Assembly: GCA_046349775.1 (NCBI GenBank)
Contig: JAXMBS010000054.1
Location: 1-37,362, forward strand
Source of the DNA: JAEUIG01 sp046349775
Lineage (GTDB): Bacteria > Planctomycetota > Planctomycetia > Planctomycetales > Planctomycetaceae
DNA: 37,362 bases
Direction of reading: 5' to 3'
Shown here: positions 7,940-16,264 of the stretch, piece after piece
Layout of the letters: every line of letters starts with the position of its first letter
Position numbering within the stretch: position 1 is the first letter of the stretch
Program-made: the position numbers and the translations under genes
The notes under the pieces: model-generated
Told to the model about the DNA's origin: nothing
Databases searched by the model: none
Seen by the model: only the letters and a program-made list of their open reading frames with translations

Positions 7940-9754
7940 TTACTTGCCGTAAACTTCGAATTCCCGTCCCCACCGCGCAACCGCCTCGCGTCGCTCGTGC
8001 TCCTCCCCCGGCAGCATCAGCGGCCGCCCGCGAGCGTCCAGCATGATTCCGACCGTCCCGCCGCGCAGCTCGCATTGCAGCCGCTTCCCTGGCCCCGCTC
8101 CAACGTCGAAACCCCGCGCCGGCTCGATCACTGCCTTCACCCGTGCATCCGGACCGAGTCGGATAAGCCGCATGTCGCCGACGTGCAGTTCACCCGTCTC
8201 GTTCAGCCCGGCGCCCCGAAGTTCAAAGCGGAAGCACAGACGGCCCGGCTTGCCGGTCCCGCGCGGCGCGACGCAAGTTCCCAGATAGATCAGACAGTCG
8301 CGCTCGAACACTTCCAGCGCCGCCTGTGGATGCACCTGCGCCAGCACCCCCAGGTGCGGCATCATGAAGATGCTGTCCTTCGCGATCTCCGTGACCCCCT
8401 CCGGCTCGAATGCGTCGATCATCATGATCGCCGTCTGCTCCATTCGCGGCGCGTGCGACAGCACTCCGCCGGAGGCGACCAGCAGGTTCAGTGTCATGTT
8501 GTCCACAATCGACCGCCCGCTGGCCTGCTGCGCGAACGTATCTCCCACCGTCCGCTGCTGCTGCACCCCCTTGAGAGTCGTCGCAAACTCCTTGTGCTGC
8601 TGGTATGCCAGCCGCAGCGCTTCACGTGAAACGGCCTGCTCAAAAACAAGGGCTTCCAGCGTCTGCGGGATCGTCGTCGGCCGGATCATTTTGTTCTTGA
8701 CCCGGTTGCGCAGCTCCCGTTCGTCCATATCGATATGGACCCAGCGGAGGATGTTTGGGAACCCCGCCTCGGCGCAGACATTCGAGATCGAATAGCTCAT
8801 CCCGAGGTTGGCGCTCACCGTGCGATTGAACACGCCGCCGAACACGGAGAAAACGTCGGTCGTCGCGCCGCCAATATCAACACCGACCGCATTGATGCCC
8901 CGTGCCTTCGCAATCTGCTGGAGAATATCTCCCACCGCTCCCGGCGTCGGCATGACCGGCGCATCAGTCCACTTGAGGAGCTTGTCATAGCCGGGCGCAT
9001 GCGCCATGACATGTTCCAGGAACAGGTCATGAATCGCGTCTCGCGCCGGACCAAGGTTCTCCTGCTCCAGGACCGGGCGGACGTTATCGACCACCGTTAG
9101 ATCGATCGAGTCATCAAACGTCTCCGCCACATGTTTCGCCGCATCGCGGTTGCCGGCATAAATGATCGGCATCCGGTATCCCTGGCCGAACCGCGGCCGG
9201 GGCTTCGCCGGCGCAATCAGCTCTGCGATCCGCACCACGTGCGGCACCGTCCCGCCGTCGGTGCCGCCGGCCATCAGGATCATGTCGGGCCGCAGCTCCC
9301 GAATCCGCTGAATCTGCTCATGCGGCCGCCGCTTGTCGTTCGACGCGATCGTCTCCAGCACAATCGCCCCGGCCCCCAGCGCCGCCCGCTTCGCGCTGGC
9401 CGCGCTCATCTCGCGCACCACCCCGGTGACGAGCATCTGCAGCCCGCCGCCGGCACTCGACGTCGAAATGTAGATGTCGCATCCTTCCGGCCGACCATCT
9501 GTTCCGATGCGTGCCGGCCGGATCAGATTCCCGTCATCATCCACCAGCCGCCGACCCGCGAGTTCACCGACCTCCGTCGCCGCGTTGATGACCCCGACGG
9601 TCACATCGGCAACCGGCTCTTCCACCGTCGTCGGCGCTTCACCGCGATGCGTCTGCCGGTAATGCCCATCCACCTTCTCGATCAGAATCGCTTTCGTCGT
9701 CGTGCTCCCGCAGTCGGTCGCGAGAATGACGTTGATCGAGGCGGGATCGAGCAT
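7940..9754 (-). CDS. MutL/GlmL-family protein (glutamate mutase L-like)
   Basis: This 604-residue protein belongs to the MutL family (GlmL in glutamate mutase operons), an ASKHA-type ATPase-like protein. The N-terminal phosphate-binding motif is LATDCGSTTTKAILIEK (residues about 10-26). The second actin-fold motif is GVDIGGATTDVFSVFGG at about 315. The internal GGTDGGTVPHVVRIAELI block is also family-typical. In clostridia GlmL is encoded between the two subunits of adenosylcobalamin-dependent glutamate mutase and is thought to act as a repair or reactivation factor. No mutase gene lies in this window, so its partner is unknown; another B12-dependent mutase elsewhere is possible. The start at 9754 gives the complete N-terminal motif. 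A spacer of about 117 bp made of stuttered repeats separates it from the upstream ATP-grasp gene. Confidence 0.87.
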   Translation of the reverse strand: MLDPASINVILATDCGSTTTKAILIEKVDGHYRQTHRGEAPTTVEEPVADVTVGVINAATEVGELAGRRLVDDDGNLIRPARIGTDGRPEGCDIYISTSSAGGGLQMLVTGVVREMSAASAKRAALGAGAIVLETIASNDKRRPHEQIQRIRELRPDMILMAGGTDGGTVPHVVRIAELIAPAKPRPRFGQGYRMPIIYAGNRDAAKHVAETFDDSIDLTVVDNVRPVLEQENLGPARDAIHDLFLEHVMAHAPGYDKLLKWTDAPVMPTPGAVGDILQQIAKARGINAVGVDIGGATTDVFSVFGGVFNRTVSANLGMSYSISNVCAEAGFPNILRWVHIDMDERELRNRVKNKMIRPTTIPQTLEALVFEQAVSREALRLAYQQHKEFATTLKGVQQQRTVGDTFAQQASGRSIVDNMTLNLLVASGGVLSHAPRMEQTAIMMIDAFEPEGVTEIAKDSIFMMPHLGVLAQVHPQAALEVFERDCLIYLGTCVAPRGTGKPGRLCFRFELRGAGLNETGELHVGDMRLIRLGPDARVKAVIEPARGFDVGAGPGKRLQCELRGGTVGIMLDARGRPLMLPGEEHERREAVARWGREFEVYGK

Positions 9755-9756
9755 GG

Positions 9757-9813
9757 GGTGATCGGTTTTCGGTGATCGGTTGTCGGTAAAAGCTGTCAGC
9801 GATCAGCCGTCAG
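9757..9813. repeat. Stuttered intergenic repeat (GATCGGTT/GTCAGC words)
   Basis: The spacer contains near-repeats of two words. GATCGGTT is followed by TTCGGT and again by GATCGGTT and GTCGGT. Then CTGTCAGC is followed by GATCAGCC and GTCAGC. On the minus strand this reads as alternating CTGACGG/CTGATCG/CTGACAG words, then ACCGA(T/A)A(C/A)C words. Similar word runs occur at 4052-4094, 12622-12665, 23327-23440 and 36356-36395, always between genes or at gene ends. No coding potential. Confidence 0.55.
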
Positions 9814-9871
9814 CTTGCAGAAAGTTGCGTCGCCCGGTTTCCTGTCGATCAACCATAAGCGATAAACCCGG

Positions 9872-11350
9872 TCATTCATCCGGATTCCACGCCTTGCGCC
9901 GCTCGATCCGCTGCACAAACACCTCTGCCAGCCGCCGGTACAACTCATCGCGCAGAATCTGGTCCTCGACCCCGGCATCGATATTCGGGTTGTCGTTCAC
10001 CTCAATGACGTAGAACTGTCCCCCCGACTGCTTTACATCGACCCCATACAACCCGTCGCCGATCAGGTTGGCGGCCTTCACTGCGATGCTGACCGCCTTC
10101 CGCGGCACGAGTTCAACCGGCAGCGTTTCCGCTTTGCCGTAGCGGCCGTTCCCCTTCTCTTCGTGCTGAATGATCTGCCAGTGCCCCTTCGCCATGTAGT
10201 ACTTGCAGGCGTACAAAGGACGCTGATCGAGCACGCCGATCCGCCAGTCGAACTCCGTCGGCAGGAACTCCTGTGCGACCAGCAGCTCCGACTCGCCCAG
10301 GAACTCGGGCGCCATCAGCTCCAGCATCTCCGGCGATTCGAGCTTGATCACGCCCTGCGAAAATGCGCTGTCCGGCTTCTTGATCACGCACGGGAAACCC
10401 AGCAATTGGGCGATATCGTGAATGTTGTCGCGATGCAGCACCACCGTCTTCGGCATTGGCAGCTTGTGACGGCTCAGCAATTCGGCGAGGAACACCTTGT
10501 TCGTGCAGCGGGCGATCGACTGCGGATCGTCGATCACCACCAGTCCTTCGCTCGCCGCACGCCGCGCAAACCGGTAAGTGTGATGATTGACGGCCGTCGT
10601 CTCGCGGATGAACAGTGCGTCGAATTCCGAAAGCCGCGCATAATCATCCTTCGTGATCAGCTCGGTCGCGAGCCCCTCCGCCAGCGCCGCCTTGCAGAAC
10701 TTCTTCAGCGCCCCTTCATCCGACGGGCAATTCTCTTTCTCCGCCGGATCCCACAGAATCGCCAGGTCGTACCGCGTGTGCGTCTTCTTCGGCCGGCTCA
10801 CACTGCGCCCGGAGAAATGCCGCCTCGCCGCTTCTGCGACGAAATCGCGATGGCTTTCCGGCACGTCGTTCCCGGAGATCGCCTTCACGCTCCGGATCTC
10901 CCAGTTTCGATCCTCCGACCGCGCGAATTTCACCCGCAGCAGCGGCGCCTGGAACAGATTGAACAGCAGCAGCGCCAGCCGGTCATACCGCTTCGCCACG
11001 TTTCGGCCGAAGTAGATGCTCAGCGTGAACTCGTCCGAAACCAGCGGAGCGAGGTTTTTCTCGATCTCCTCATCGAGCTCGTCGTCGACGACGCGGATCA
11101 TCGACTGCGACTTGAGGTCCTGCAGCGTCTGGATGCTCGGCAGCGGCTTGTGGCCGCGCGCCTCCGCCAGCAGCGATACGTAGAACCCGGTTGTCTGATA
11201 CTTGTAAGACCGGCACAGATTCAGGATGCGGACGTTCCGCAGTTCGCTGAATTTCGGCTGCGTCAGGTAATCCCAGGCGTCGATCACGTCGACGTCGGGG
11301 ATATCGAACGGCCAGTCTTTGGGAGAACTCGCAACAATCAGCGTCGACAT
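9872..11350 (-). CDS. RimK-like ATP-grasp ligase with RLAN domain
   Basis: This is a 492-residue two-part protein. The N-terminal half (to about residue 190) is an RLAN domain (RimK-like ATP-grasp N-terminal), with features such as LNLCRSYKYQTTGFYVSLLA and DEFTLSIYFGRN. The C-terminal half is an ATP-grasp ligase: IDDPQSIARCTNKVFLAELL, the ATP-binding lysine in FPCVIKKPDSAFSQGV, the acidic DWRIGVLD strand, and the metal-binding VIEVNDNPNIDAGVED. ATP-grasp enzymes of this type join a carboxylate to an amine, often adding amino acids to a peptide or protein; the substrate here is unknown. The ATG at 11350 lies 5 bp after the stop of the C39-like gene, so the two are a transcriptional unit. An upstream in-frame start at 11458 would overlap that gene and encodes antisense-like residues. 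Confidence 0.88.
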   Translation of the reverse strand: MSTLIVASSPKDWPFDIPDVDVIDAWDYLTQPKFSELRNVRILNLCRSYKYQTTGFYVSLLAEARGHKPLPSIQTLQDLKSQSMIRVVDDELDEEIEKNLAPLVSDEFTLSIYFGRNVAKRYDRLALLLFNLFQAPLLRVKFARSEDRNWEIRSVKAISGNDVPESHRDFVAEAARRHFSGRSVSRPKKTHTRYDLAILWDPAEKENCPSDEGALKKFCKAALAEGLATELITKDDYARLSEFDALFIRETTAVNHHTYRFARRAASEGLVVIDDPQSIARCTNKVFLAELLSRHKLPMPKTVVLHRDNIHDIAQLLGFPCVIKKPDSAFSQGVIKLESPEMLELMAPEFLGESELLVAQEFLPTEFDWRIGVLDQRPLYACKYYMAKGHWQIIQHEEKGNGRYGKAETLPVELVPRKAVSIAVKAANLIGDGLYGVDVKQSGGQFYVIEVNDNPNIDAGVEDQILRDELYRRLAEVFVQRIERRKAWNPDE

Positions 11351-11355
11351 GCTGT

Positions 11356-12102
11356 TCAGGCGGGCGTGTCCGTCGGCGGCGGACTGCCGCGCCCCTCCTT
11401 GGGACGAATGATGAGCAGATTGGCGTCGTACGTCACGATCCCCAGCATGATCGCGCACATCAGCCGGTCCAGGTCCACCTCGTACCGGTTCTCTCCCGGC
11501 GACAGCGGGTTTGATTCCAGCGGATCGGCCACGAGCACCGACCGTTCGACCGCATCATAGCCGCTGAGCACGACAAAGTGACCCTGCGGCAGCCCGCGCA
11601 CGTCGTCCGGCGTCGATCGCTCCCCCACCTCCCGCCGCTCGTTGTACAGATACGTCGCCGACAGGCCGGTGAGGATCGGGATCGACCGCTTCAGATACCG
11701 TCTGAGCAGATTGCCGGTCATGTCCTCCATCCGCACGTCTCCGCCGAGGCGGAGGAATTCCAGGTACGCGCGAGAGGAAATCTGCAGTCGCACTTTGTCT
11801 TTCGCCGCCATCTGCGCCCGGATCCGATCCACCAGCGGCGGACTGTTCGGTCGAAACCACGTCGGGTCGAACAACTACGCTGGGTGTAGGTAAAGATCGT
11901 CGCCCGGTAACCCCCGCTGCAATGCGTGGCACCCCAGCAGCACCGCCAGTGTCCCCCCTTGCGGCAGCGACGGAATTTCCGAAATCAACTGCGGCAGCGG
12001 CAACTCGTCGCCGTAATAGCGATACGGCGTGCAGGCGGGTCGGCCCGCACGTCGGTGTTGTCCCCAGTTGAGCGGCGATGTCGAGTTGAGCGGCACCTCC
12101 AC
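11356..12102 (-). pseudogene. Broken C39-like peptidase, partner of the RLAN ATP-grasp gene
   Basis: The parts of a C39-like cysteine peptidase are visible but in different frames. One frame upstream of 12019 reads QLDIAAQLGTTPTCGPTRLHAV, containing the catalytic Cys motif TCGPT. At about 12020 the reading must shift to YRYYGDELPLPQLISEIPSL and GGTLAVLLGCHALQRG. Near 11913 it must shift again to YRATIFTYTQ. Then it returns to LFDPTWFRP and runs intact to the stop at 11356, carrying the expected His in GHFVVLSGYD and Asp in VLVADPLE. Without the shifts, the frame hits an in-frame TAG at 11875-11877. At least three indels are needed, so an active enzyme cannot be made as the sequence stands. 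A TTG at 11874 could start a 172-residue C-terminal fragment lacking the cysteine. The gene is immediately upstream of the ATP-grasp gene (5 bp). Confidence 0.75.
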
Positions 12103-12126
12103 GCGCGTAGATTTATCGCTTCTCGG

Positions 12127-12621
12127 TCATCGGTTAGCGACGCATTGCGAATGTGTCGTTTGGTGTACTGGTCGTTTGGTGCGTCTTCGTTCGGTGTATC
12201 GGACTTGATGCGATTCCTCCATCGACCCGCCGCCAGTAGGGGGGCCGATCCGCATCCTGTCGGGCTCGATCGCTACTACACTCCATTTGCGGTAGTCATA
12301 GCGCATAGCGATTTGCGCCACGCGCCTGCGGAATGCTGTTGCAACTCCGCCGAGGTCATATTCAATGTACAGAGATCCCTCTTCGGTCCACCATCTGATG
12401 GGAGTTTTGGTTCCGGTGGCCTGATCCGTCAAGCTGCCGACGCCGCTGCTCTCGAGAACCATCGTTGCTGCGGGAACGGCTTGCGCCCATTGCCCGACGA
12501 AGCGCTCATCATGTGCCCGACGGCTCGCCCACCAGAAAAGAACGATCGGCCACGCGACAAGAATCCCGATGGCCAGGACGGCCACAGCGATCGTTCGACG
12601 GCGCGTCCATTGAAACCGCAT
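12127..12621 (-). CDS. Small membrane-anchored protein of unknown function
   Basis: This is a 164-residue protein that I do not recognise. Residues 1-10 are basic (MRFQWTRRRT), followed by one strong transmembrane segment (AVAVLAIGILVAWPIVLFWW). The remaining soluble part, predicted on the outside, contains WWTEEGSLYIEYDLGG and RYDYRKWSVVAIEPDRMRI, which look like beta strands of a small sensor or lipocalin-like domain. The last 25 residues (TERRRTKRPVHQTTH and following) come from stuttered repeat-like DNA, so the original stop may have been lost and the tail extended. The ATG is preceded by GGAGAAC. It lies just upstream of the broken C39-like gene in the same direction. Confidence 0.6.
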   Translation of the reverse strand: MRFQWTRRRTIAVAVLAIGILVAWPIVLFWWASRRAHDERFVGQWAQAVPAATMVLESSGVGSLTDQATGTKTPIRWWTEEGSLYIEYDLGGVATAFRRRVAQIAMRYDYRKWSVVAIEPDRMRIGPPTGGGSMEESHQVRYTERRRTKRPVHQTTHSQCVANR

Positions 12622-12665
12622 GTTCTCCGCGCGACTTCGCGTCTCTGTGCTTTTGCGTCAAACTC
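12622..12665. repeat. Degenerate short-word intergenic repeat
   Basis: Read on the minus strand, the short gap contains successive variants of the word ACGCAAAG: GACGCAAAAG, then CACAGAG, then ACGCGAAG. Degenerate runs of this type are frequent between genes in some bacteria. The spacer also supplies the GGAG preceding the gene that starts at 12621. Confidence 0.4.
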
Positions 12666-12671
12666 TTCTCC

Positions 12672-13985
12672 TCACCCGCCTGTCTGCTTCACCTCCGCCT
12701 CCACCCGGTAGACGTGCGTCTCGCTCCGCAGAAACAGCGCCCCGTCCGCGATCGCATACGACGCAAACGTCCGCACGCCGTCTCCCCACGTGCACCGGCC
12801 GAGTTCTGCGAACTCTCTCCCCGCCCGCACGGCGATCGCCGTTCCGTTCTCATCCTGGAAATAAACTCGACCGTTGACATACGTCGGCGACGCGGAATAG
12901 TTGCCCCCCAGCCGCTCCTGCCAGTGCTGCTGGCCGGTGATAACATCCAGGCAGCTCGCCACGCCGGCGTCCGAGACCATGTACAGTTCTTCGCCGACGA
13001 TCAGCACGCTCGGGCTGTTCGGCGCCCCTTTGTTCGTGCGCCACTTGATGTGCGTCTCAGTGACATCGCCGCTGCCGGTCGCGTCGATCGCCAGCAGCGA
13101 CGGCCGGCCGTAGCCGGTGCAGACGAATACCAGCCCGTGTGCAAACACCGGCCGCGGAATGACCGAGAAACCGTCGCCGTACCGCACGCGCCAGATTTCA
13201 GCGCCGGTTGCCGGATCGTATGCGATCACCGCTCCGCTGCACGGGCAGACGGCCTGCGTCCGGCCGTTGACTTCGATCACCAGCGGCGTGGCGAACGAGA
13301 AGCCTTTTTCGGGCTTAAGATCCCGATCGACTTTCCAGCGAATCGCACCCGTGGACGATTCCAGCCCGGCGACGTACTGCACGTCCCACCCGTCGCACGG
13401 AACGACAAGCACGTCGCCGGCGAGCACAGGAGACGCTCCAGTCCCATGCCGCGGGCCGTATTTCAGTTCCTGCGTCTTCCAGACGACCTCGCCGTCGGTC
13501 GTCAGACAGGCGGTCCCATGCGGGCCGAAGTGGACATAGACTTTGCCGTCCACAACCAGCGGTGTCGGGCTGGCGTGGCTGTTCTTGCCGTGAATCTCCA
13601 CCGAGGCCGGCTGGTCAAACAGCATGACGCGCCAGACTTCCTCGCCGCTGTCGGCATTGAGACACAACGCCTGCAACGATTGCGGCAACAGGCGTGTATC
13701 CTCCACGCTGGCGACATCCTGGCCGGCCTCCGGAACCGGTACGGATGTGGTCAGAAACACTTTGCCGTCCACAATCGACGGCGACGACCACGCCAGCCCC
13801 GCCACTGGCGCCTTCCAGCGGACGTTCGCTGATTCGCTCCATGTCAACGGGATCGTGCCAGCGTCCGCGTCGGCGATCCCCTGCCCTGTCGGCCCGCGAA
13901 ACTGCGGCCAGTCCCCGGCAGCCGAAATCGCGCCCACGAGCAACCAGCCCGCCAGCGTATGAATGACGATCGTCCTCGGATGCAT
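12672..13985 (-). CDS. Exported PQQ-like beta-propeller protein
   Basis: This is a protein of 437 residues with a signal peptide (MHPRTIVIHTLAGWLLVGAI, cleavage likely after ISAAG) followed by WPQFRGPTGQG, the hallmark start of the planctomycete PQQ-binding-like propeller family. Repeated blade motifs are visible: VRWKAPVAGLAWSSPSIVDG, LNADSGEEVWRVMLFD, HASPTPLVVDGKVYVHFGP, DPATGAEIWRVRYG, DVITGQQHWQERLGG and NYSASPTYVNGRVYF. These resemble the blades of BamB and quinoprotein dehydrogenases, but no quinone-binding catalytic residues could be assigned, so an enzyme function is not claimed. The ATG at 13985 begins the signal peptide; an upstream one at 14024 adds 13 residues without improving it. 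It is periplasmic or otherwise outside the cytoplasm. Confidence 0.88.
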   Translation of the reverse strand: MHPRTIVIHTLAGWLLVGAISAAGDWPQFRGPTGQGIADADAGTIPLTWSESANVRWKAPVAGLAWSSPSIVDGKVFLTTSVPVPEAGQDVASVEDTRLLPQSLQALCLNADSGEEVWRVMLFDQPASVEIHGKNSHASPTPLVVDGKVYVHFGPHGTACLTTDGEVVWKTQELKYGPRHGTGASPVLAGDVLVVPCDGWDVQYVAGLESSTGAIRWKVDRDLKPEKGFSFATPLVIEVNGRTQAVCPCSGAVIAYDPATGAEIWRVRYGDGFSVIPRPVFAHGLVFVCTGYGRPSLLAIDATGSGDVTETHIKWRTNKGAPNSPSVLIVGEELYMVSDAGVASCLDVITGQQHWQERLGGNYSASPTYVNGRVYFQDENGTAIAVRAGREFAELGRCTWGDGVRTFASYAIADGALFLRSETHVYRVEAEVKQTGG

Positions 13986-14117
13986 GCATTGCCTCGCAAC
14001 GGGTCCGGACCACAACGAACGCACACTGACTGTAGCGTCTCAGGCCGTCCACTGGCGACCACAATGATGTAACAAGTCAGTGGTCCGCAGCGAATCGAAT
14101 TCAATCTGGGAGGGAGT

Positions 14118-14435
14118 ATGTCCGAATCCACTCCGAAGCCTCCGCGATTTCGGATCTCGATTTCCGAATCGATGGTCGTCGCAGTGATTGTGGCATCCCT
14201 GCTTCTGTTATTGTTTGTGCCGGCAGTCGATGCAGCGCGAGACGCGGCGGGGGAAACCACTCATTCGCCGCTGCTCAACTCCGCTCTCGGCTGCTTACTG
14301 ATCAGCGGCCCGGTGGTCGCTCCCATTTCCGTGGGTTTGCTGTTGGTCTGGATTCGCAGACGGCTTCCGGAGTCGGCGAAGCGCAGATTGTCTGGCGACA
14401 TCCCCCTCGGCCTCCAGCCGCTGTTCCGGAATTGA
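14118..14435 (+). CDS. Small two-helix membrane protein, unknown function
   Basis: This is a 105-residue protein, not recognised. It has a strong ribosome-binding site (GGGAGGGAG ending just before the ATG). Two hydrophobic helices are visible: ESMVVAVIVASLLLLLFVPA (about residues 18-37) and LGCLLISGPVVAPISVGLLL (about 57-77). They are separated by a short polar loop, and the C-terminus is basic (WIRRRLPESAKRRLSGD). The strong Shine-Dalgarno sequence and clean membrane topology make it likely to be real. It is divergent from the PQQ-like gene, with a 132-bp gap that should contain both promoters. Confidence 0.65.
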   Translation: MSESTPKPPRFRISISESMVVAVIVASLLLLLFVPAVDAARDAAGETTHSPLLNSALGCLLISGPVVAPISVGLLLVWIRRRLPESAKRRLSGDIPLGLQPLFRN

Positions 14436-14591
14436 TTCGCACTCCCTGGTCCAGTCACGCCTTATACTGCCGTTGCGTCGGCGTCCCTCGCAGCACGGGA
14501 ACCGTACTGTTGCTCACTGTGTAGGCGCTTGCGCAGCGTCAACAAAACCGGCGGCGATCCAGTCTTCACGTGGGAGGGGCCATTCGCCGAT

Positions 14592-14772
14592 ATGCGGCTG
14601 CCAATTGCGCTTGTGCGGCTGGCTACTCTCGGGAGCGGCAGCGGCGCTCTGCATCCACGCGAACCTCGTCTATCGCAGCAAATGGGATCTATTGGCGTGG
14701 GGCGGCTGCATGCTGGGGTCCTTCAACCTGTACGGCAGTTGCTTCCTTTGGATCGCGGCTGGGGAAGATTGA
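14592..14772 (+). pseudogene. Possible frameshifted small membrane protein
   Basis: One frame opens with MRLPIALVRLATLG from the ATG at 14592, with GGAGGGG about 12 bp upstream. After about 14630 a second frame reads GAAAALCIHANLVYRSKWDL then LLAWGGCMLGSFNLYG and a hydrophobic end to a stop at 14772. Joined by a single indel, these give a protein of about 60 residues with two or three hydrophobic segments. Neither frame alone looks like a complete protein. No family was recognised. Confidence 0.35.
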
Positions 14773-14923
14773 CGTGACCCGATTTTAAACTGCAGGAATT
14801 GCCACTAACGTCACCGGCATGACCGCTGGTCTCCCACCACAACAAAGACAACAGCGACAGATCACAAGGCAACGGACTCCCGACTTCGGGCCGCTCCGAT
14901 CTTCATTGAACACTGCAAGCGGC

Positions 14924-15427
14924 TCACCTGTGTCCGGAGTCGGGATTCGTCACTTCGCCGACGTTTGCAGAGAGGGCTTCTTCCAGTCGACGGCGTAACT
15001 CCAACCTCCGCCACAGTTCCTTCTCTGACATCACGGGCATGGGCGACGTCACCCGTGCATAGCAATACAGCCAGGGGGTGGGGATGGGAAAAGCGGCCGC
15101 CTTCACCCAGATCGATTTCGCCTTCAGGATTCGGCGCCGCCGGAAACGGCTCGCAGGGAGCAGGATAGCGCCCTGCAACGGTTTCCTCCAGGCCGAGGAT
15201 CGACACTTTCCCGGCTTGCCTTGGCCACGTCGCCGAGGACCTTGCCCGGTGCGACCAGATCGTCGCTCGTGGCGGATTCCGCGGCTCGAACGTCGAACCA
15301 GATGTCCCCGGGAGAATCCGTCGCCATCGAAAGTCATGTCCCATAACCGTGTCTGGTCGTATAGAATATCGCCGTTTCGCGTGAGGCCAAATGCCCGGTG
15401 CAAGACCGGTACGCAGGTGCGCTCCAT
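14924..15427 (-). pseudogene. Eroded hypothetical gene with at least three frameshifts
   Basis: Protein-like sequence on the minus strand moves through three frames. It runs MERTCVPVLHRAFGLTRNGD with ILYDQTRLWDMTFDGDG to about 15305, and DIWFDVRAAESATSDDLVAP with GKVLGDVAKA to about 15217. It then reads AGKVSILGLEETVAGRYPAP with APNPEGEID to about 15108. Last comes WVKAAAFPIPTPWLYCYARV with MSEKELWRRLELRRRLEEAL to the stop at 14924. Joined, this would be a soluble protein of about 165 residues with a charged helical C-terminus. No family was recognised. The three frame changes mean it cannot be translated as one product. The antisense long frame (plus strand from 15078) over the same bases is low-complexity Arg/Pro-rich and is not considered coding before 15426. 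Confidence 0.55.
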
Positions 15428-16062
15428 GCTGATCCGCGAATGGACGATCGCCAAGCCGACGCCCCACGTCGTGCGGCTCGAGCAGCGGCCCGATGACAAT
15501 GAGCTCGCTCTCAGCGTCGACGGCGCGGACGTCTTCTGGTGTCCGGCCGCAGTCCGCGGCAACCACCACTTTGTCCACGAATTCACGATCGACGGCGTCG
15601 GCTATTCTCTGATTGGGTTCCAGAGCCCGTTCGACTCCAGTTTCGAGTTCAGTCCGACGGAAGTGCGATCCTCGGTGCTGCATCGGCTCGCGCAGCGCCG
15701 GCACATCCTGTTCGCACTGTTGTTCCTGACATTGAGCGGATTGTTTCTGGCCGGGGCCAGTGAGCCTCGCGTGGCTCGTCATTTTCTGTCGATCAGCCGC
15801 CGTGCCGACGAACTTTTGATCGCCGGCCAGGTGTTCGCGGCGATCGTCTGCTCCATTGCCTTCGCCATCCAGGTTCGCGGCTGGTGGCGCGACCACCGCG
15901 CCCATCGCCTCGGAGCGGACCACCGACAGTATGTCGCGCCACCCTACGTCCGTGTCGGCGGCCCGCCGCAGCGATGCGTCGTTCTACCGGCCGCTGCTGG
16001 AAGATATCCACCGGACGGCCGCGCGCTGGAAGCAGGTCGCCTTCCGCAGCTCGCTGCGCTAG
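15426..16062 (+). pseudogene. Membrane protein remnant, frameshifted near its end
   Basis: From the ATG at 15426 the frame encodes a soluble first part (MLIREWTIAKPTPHVVRLEQ and then VHEFTIDGVGYSLIGFQSPF), followed by two clear transmembrane helices: HILFALLFLTLSGLFLAGA (about residues 95-115) and LLIAGQVFAAIVCSIAFAIQ (about 130-150). After about 15880 this frame turns Pro/Arg-rich. Another frame then reads SDASFYRPLLEDIHRTAARW and KQVAFRSSLR to a TAG at 16060-16062. One indel between about 15880 and 15960 restores a protein of about 210 residues. Family not recognised. Its ATG overlaps the minus-strand ATG of the neighbouring remnant within the same CATG. Confidence 0.55.
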
Positions 16063-16264
16063 CATCTGCCGCTTGTCGACATTCGGTCCGCCCCTACTCG
16101 TTGGCATCGTCCAGACATCAACCGATCGGCAGACCGTTCATTCGGAGCAGGATATGCATCAGCGGATCATCGAAGCCTGCGCCCATCGCCAGTGTGGCTC
16201 TCACGATGACGGGCTACGCGTAATTGGTCGACACGATACTGAATGCGTTCGGGAGATCGCTTGG

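Noticed and set aside
10163..11560. A 465-codon plus-strand frame opposite the ATP-grasp gene
   Set aside because: Antisense by-product; the minus strand shows the full RLAN and ATP-grasp motifs.
14862..15923. A single 353-codon minus-strand frame
   Set aside because: Only its middle part looks protein-like; the convincing sequence moves to other frames on both sides, so the full frame is not one gene.
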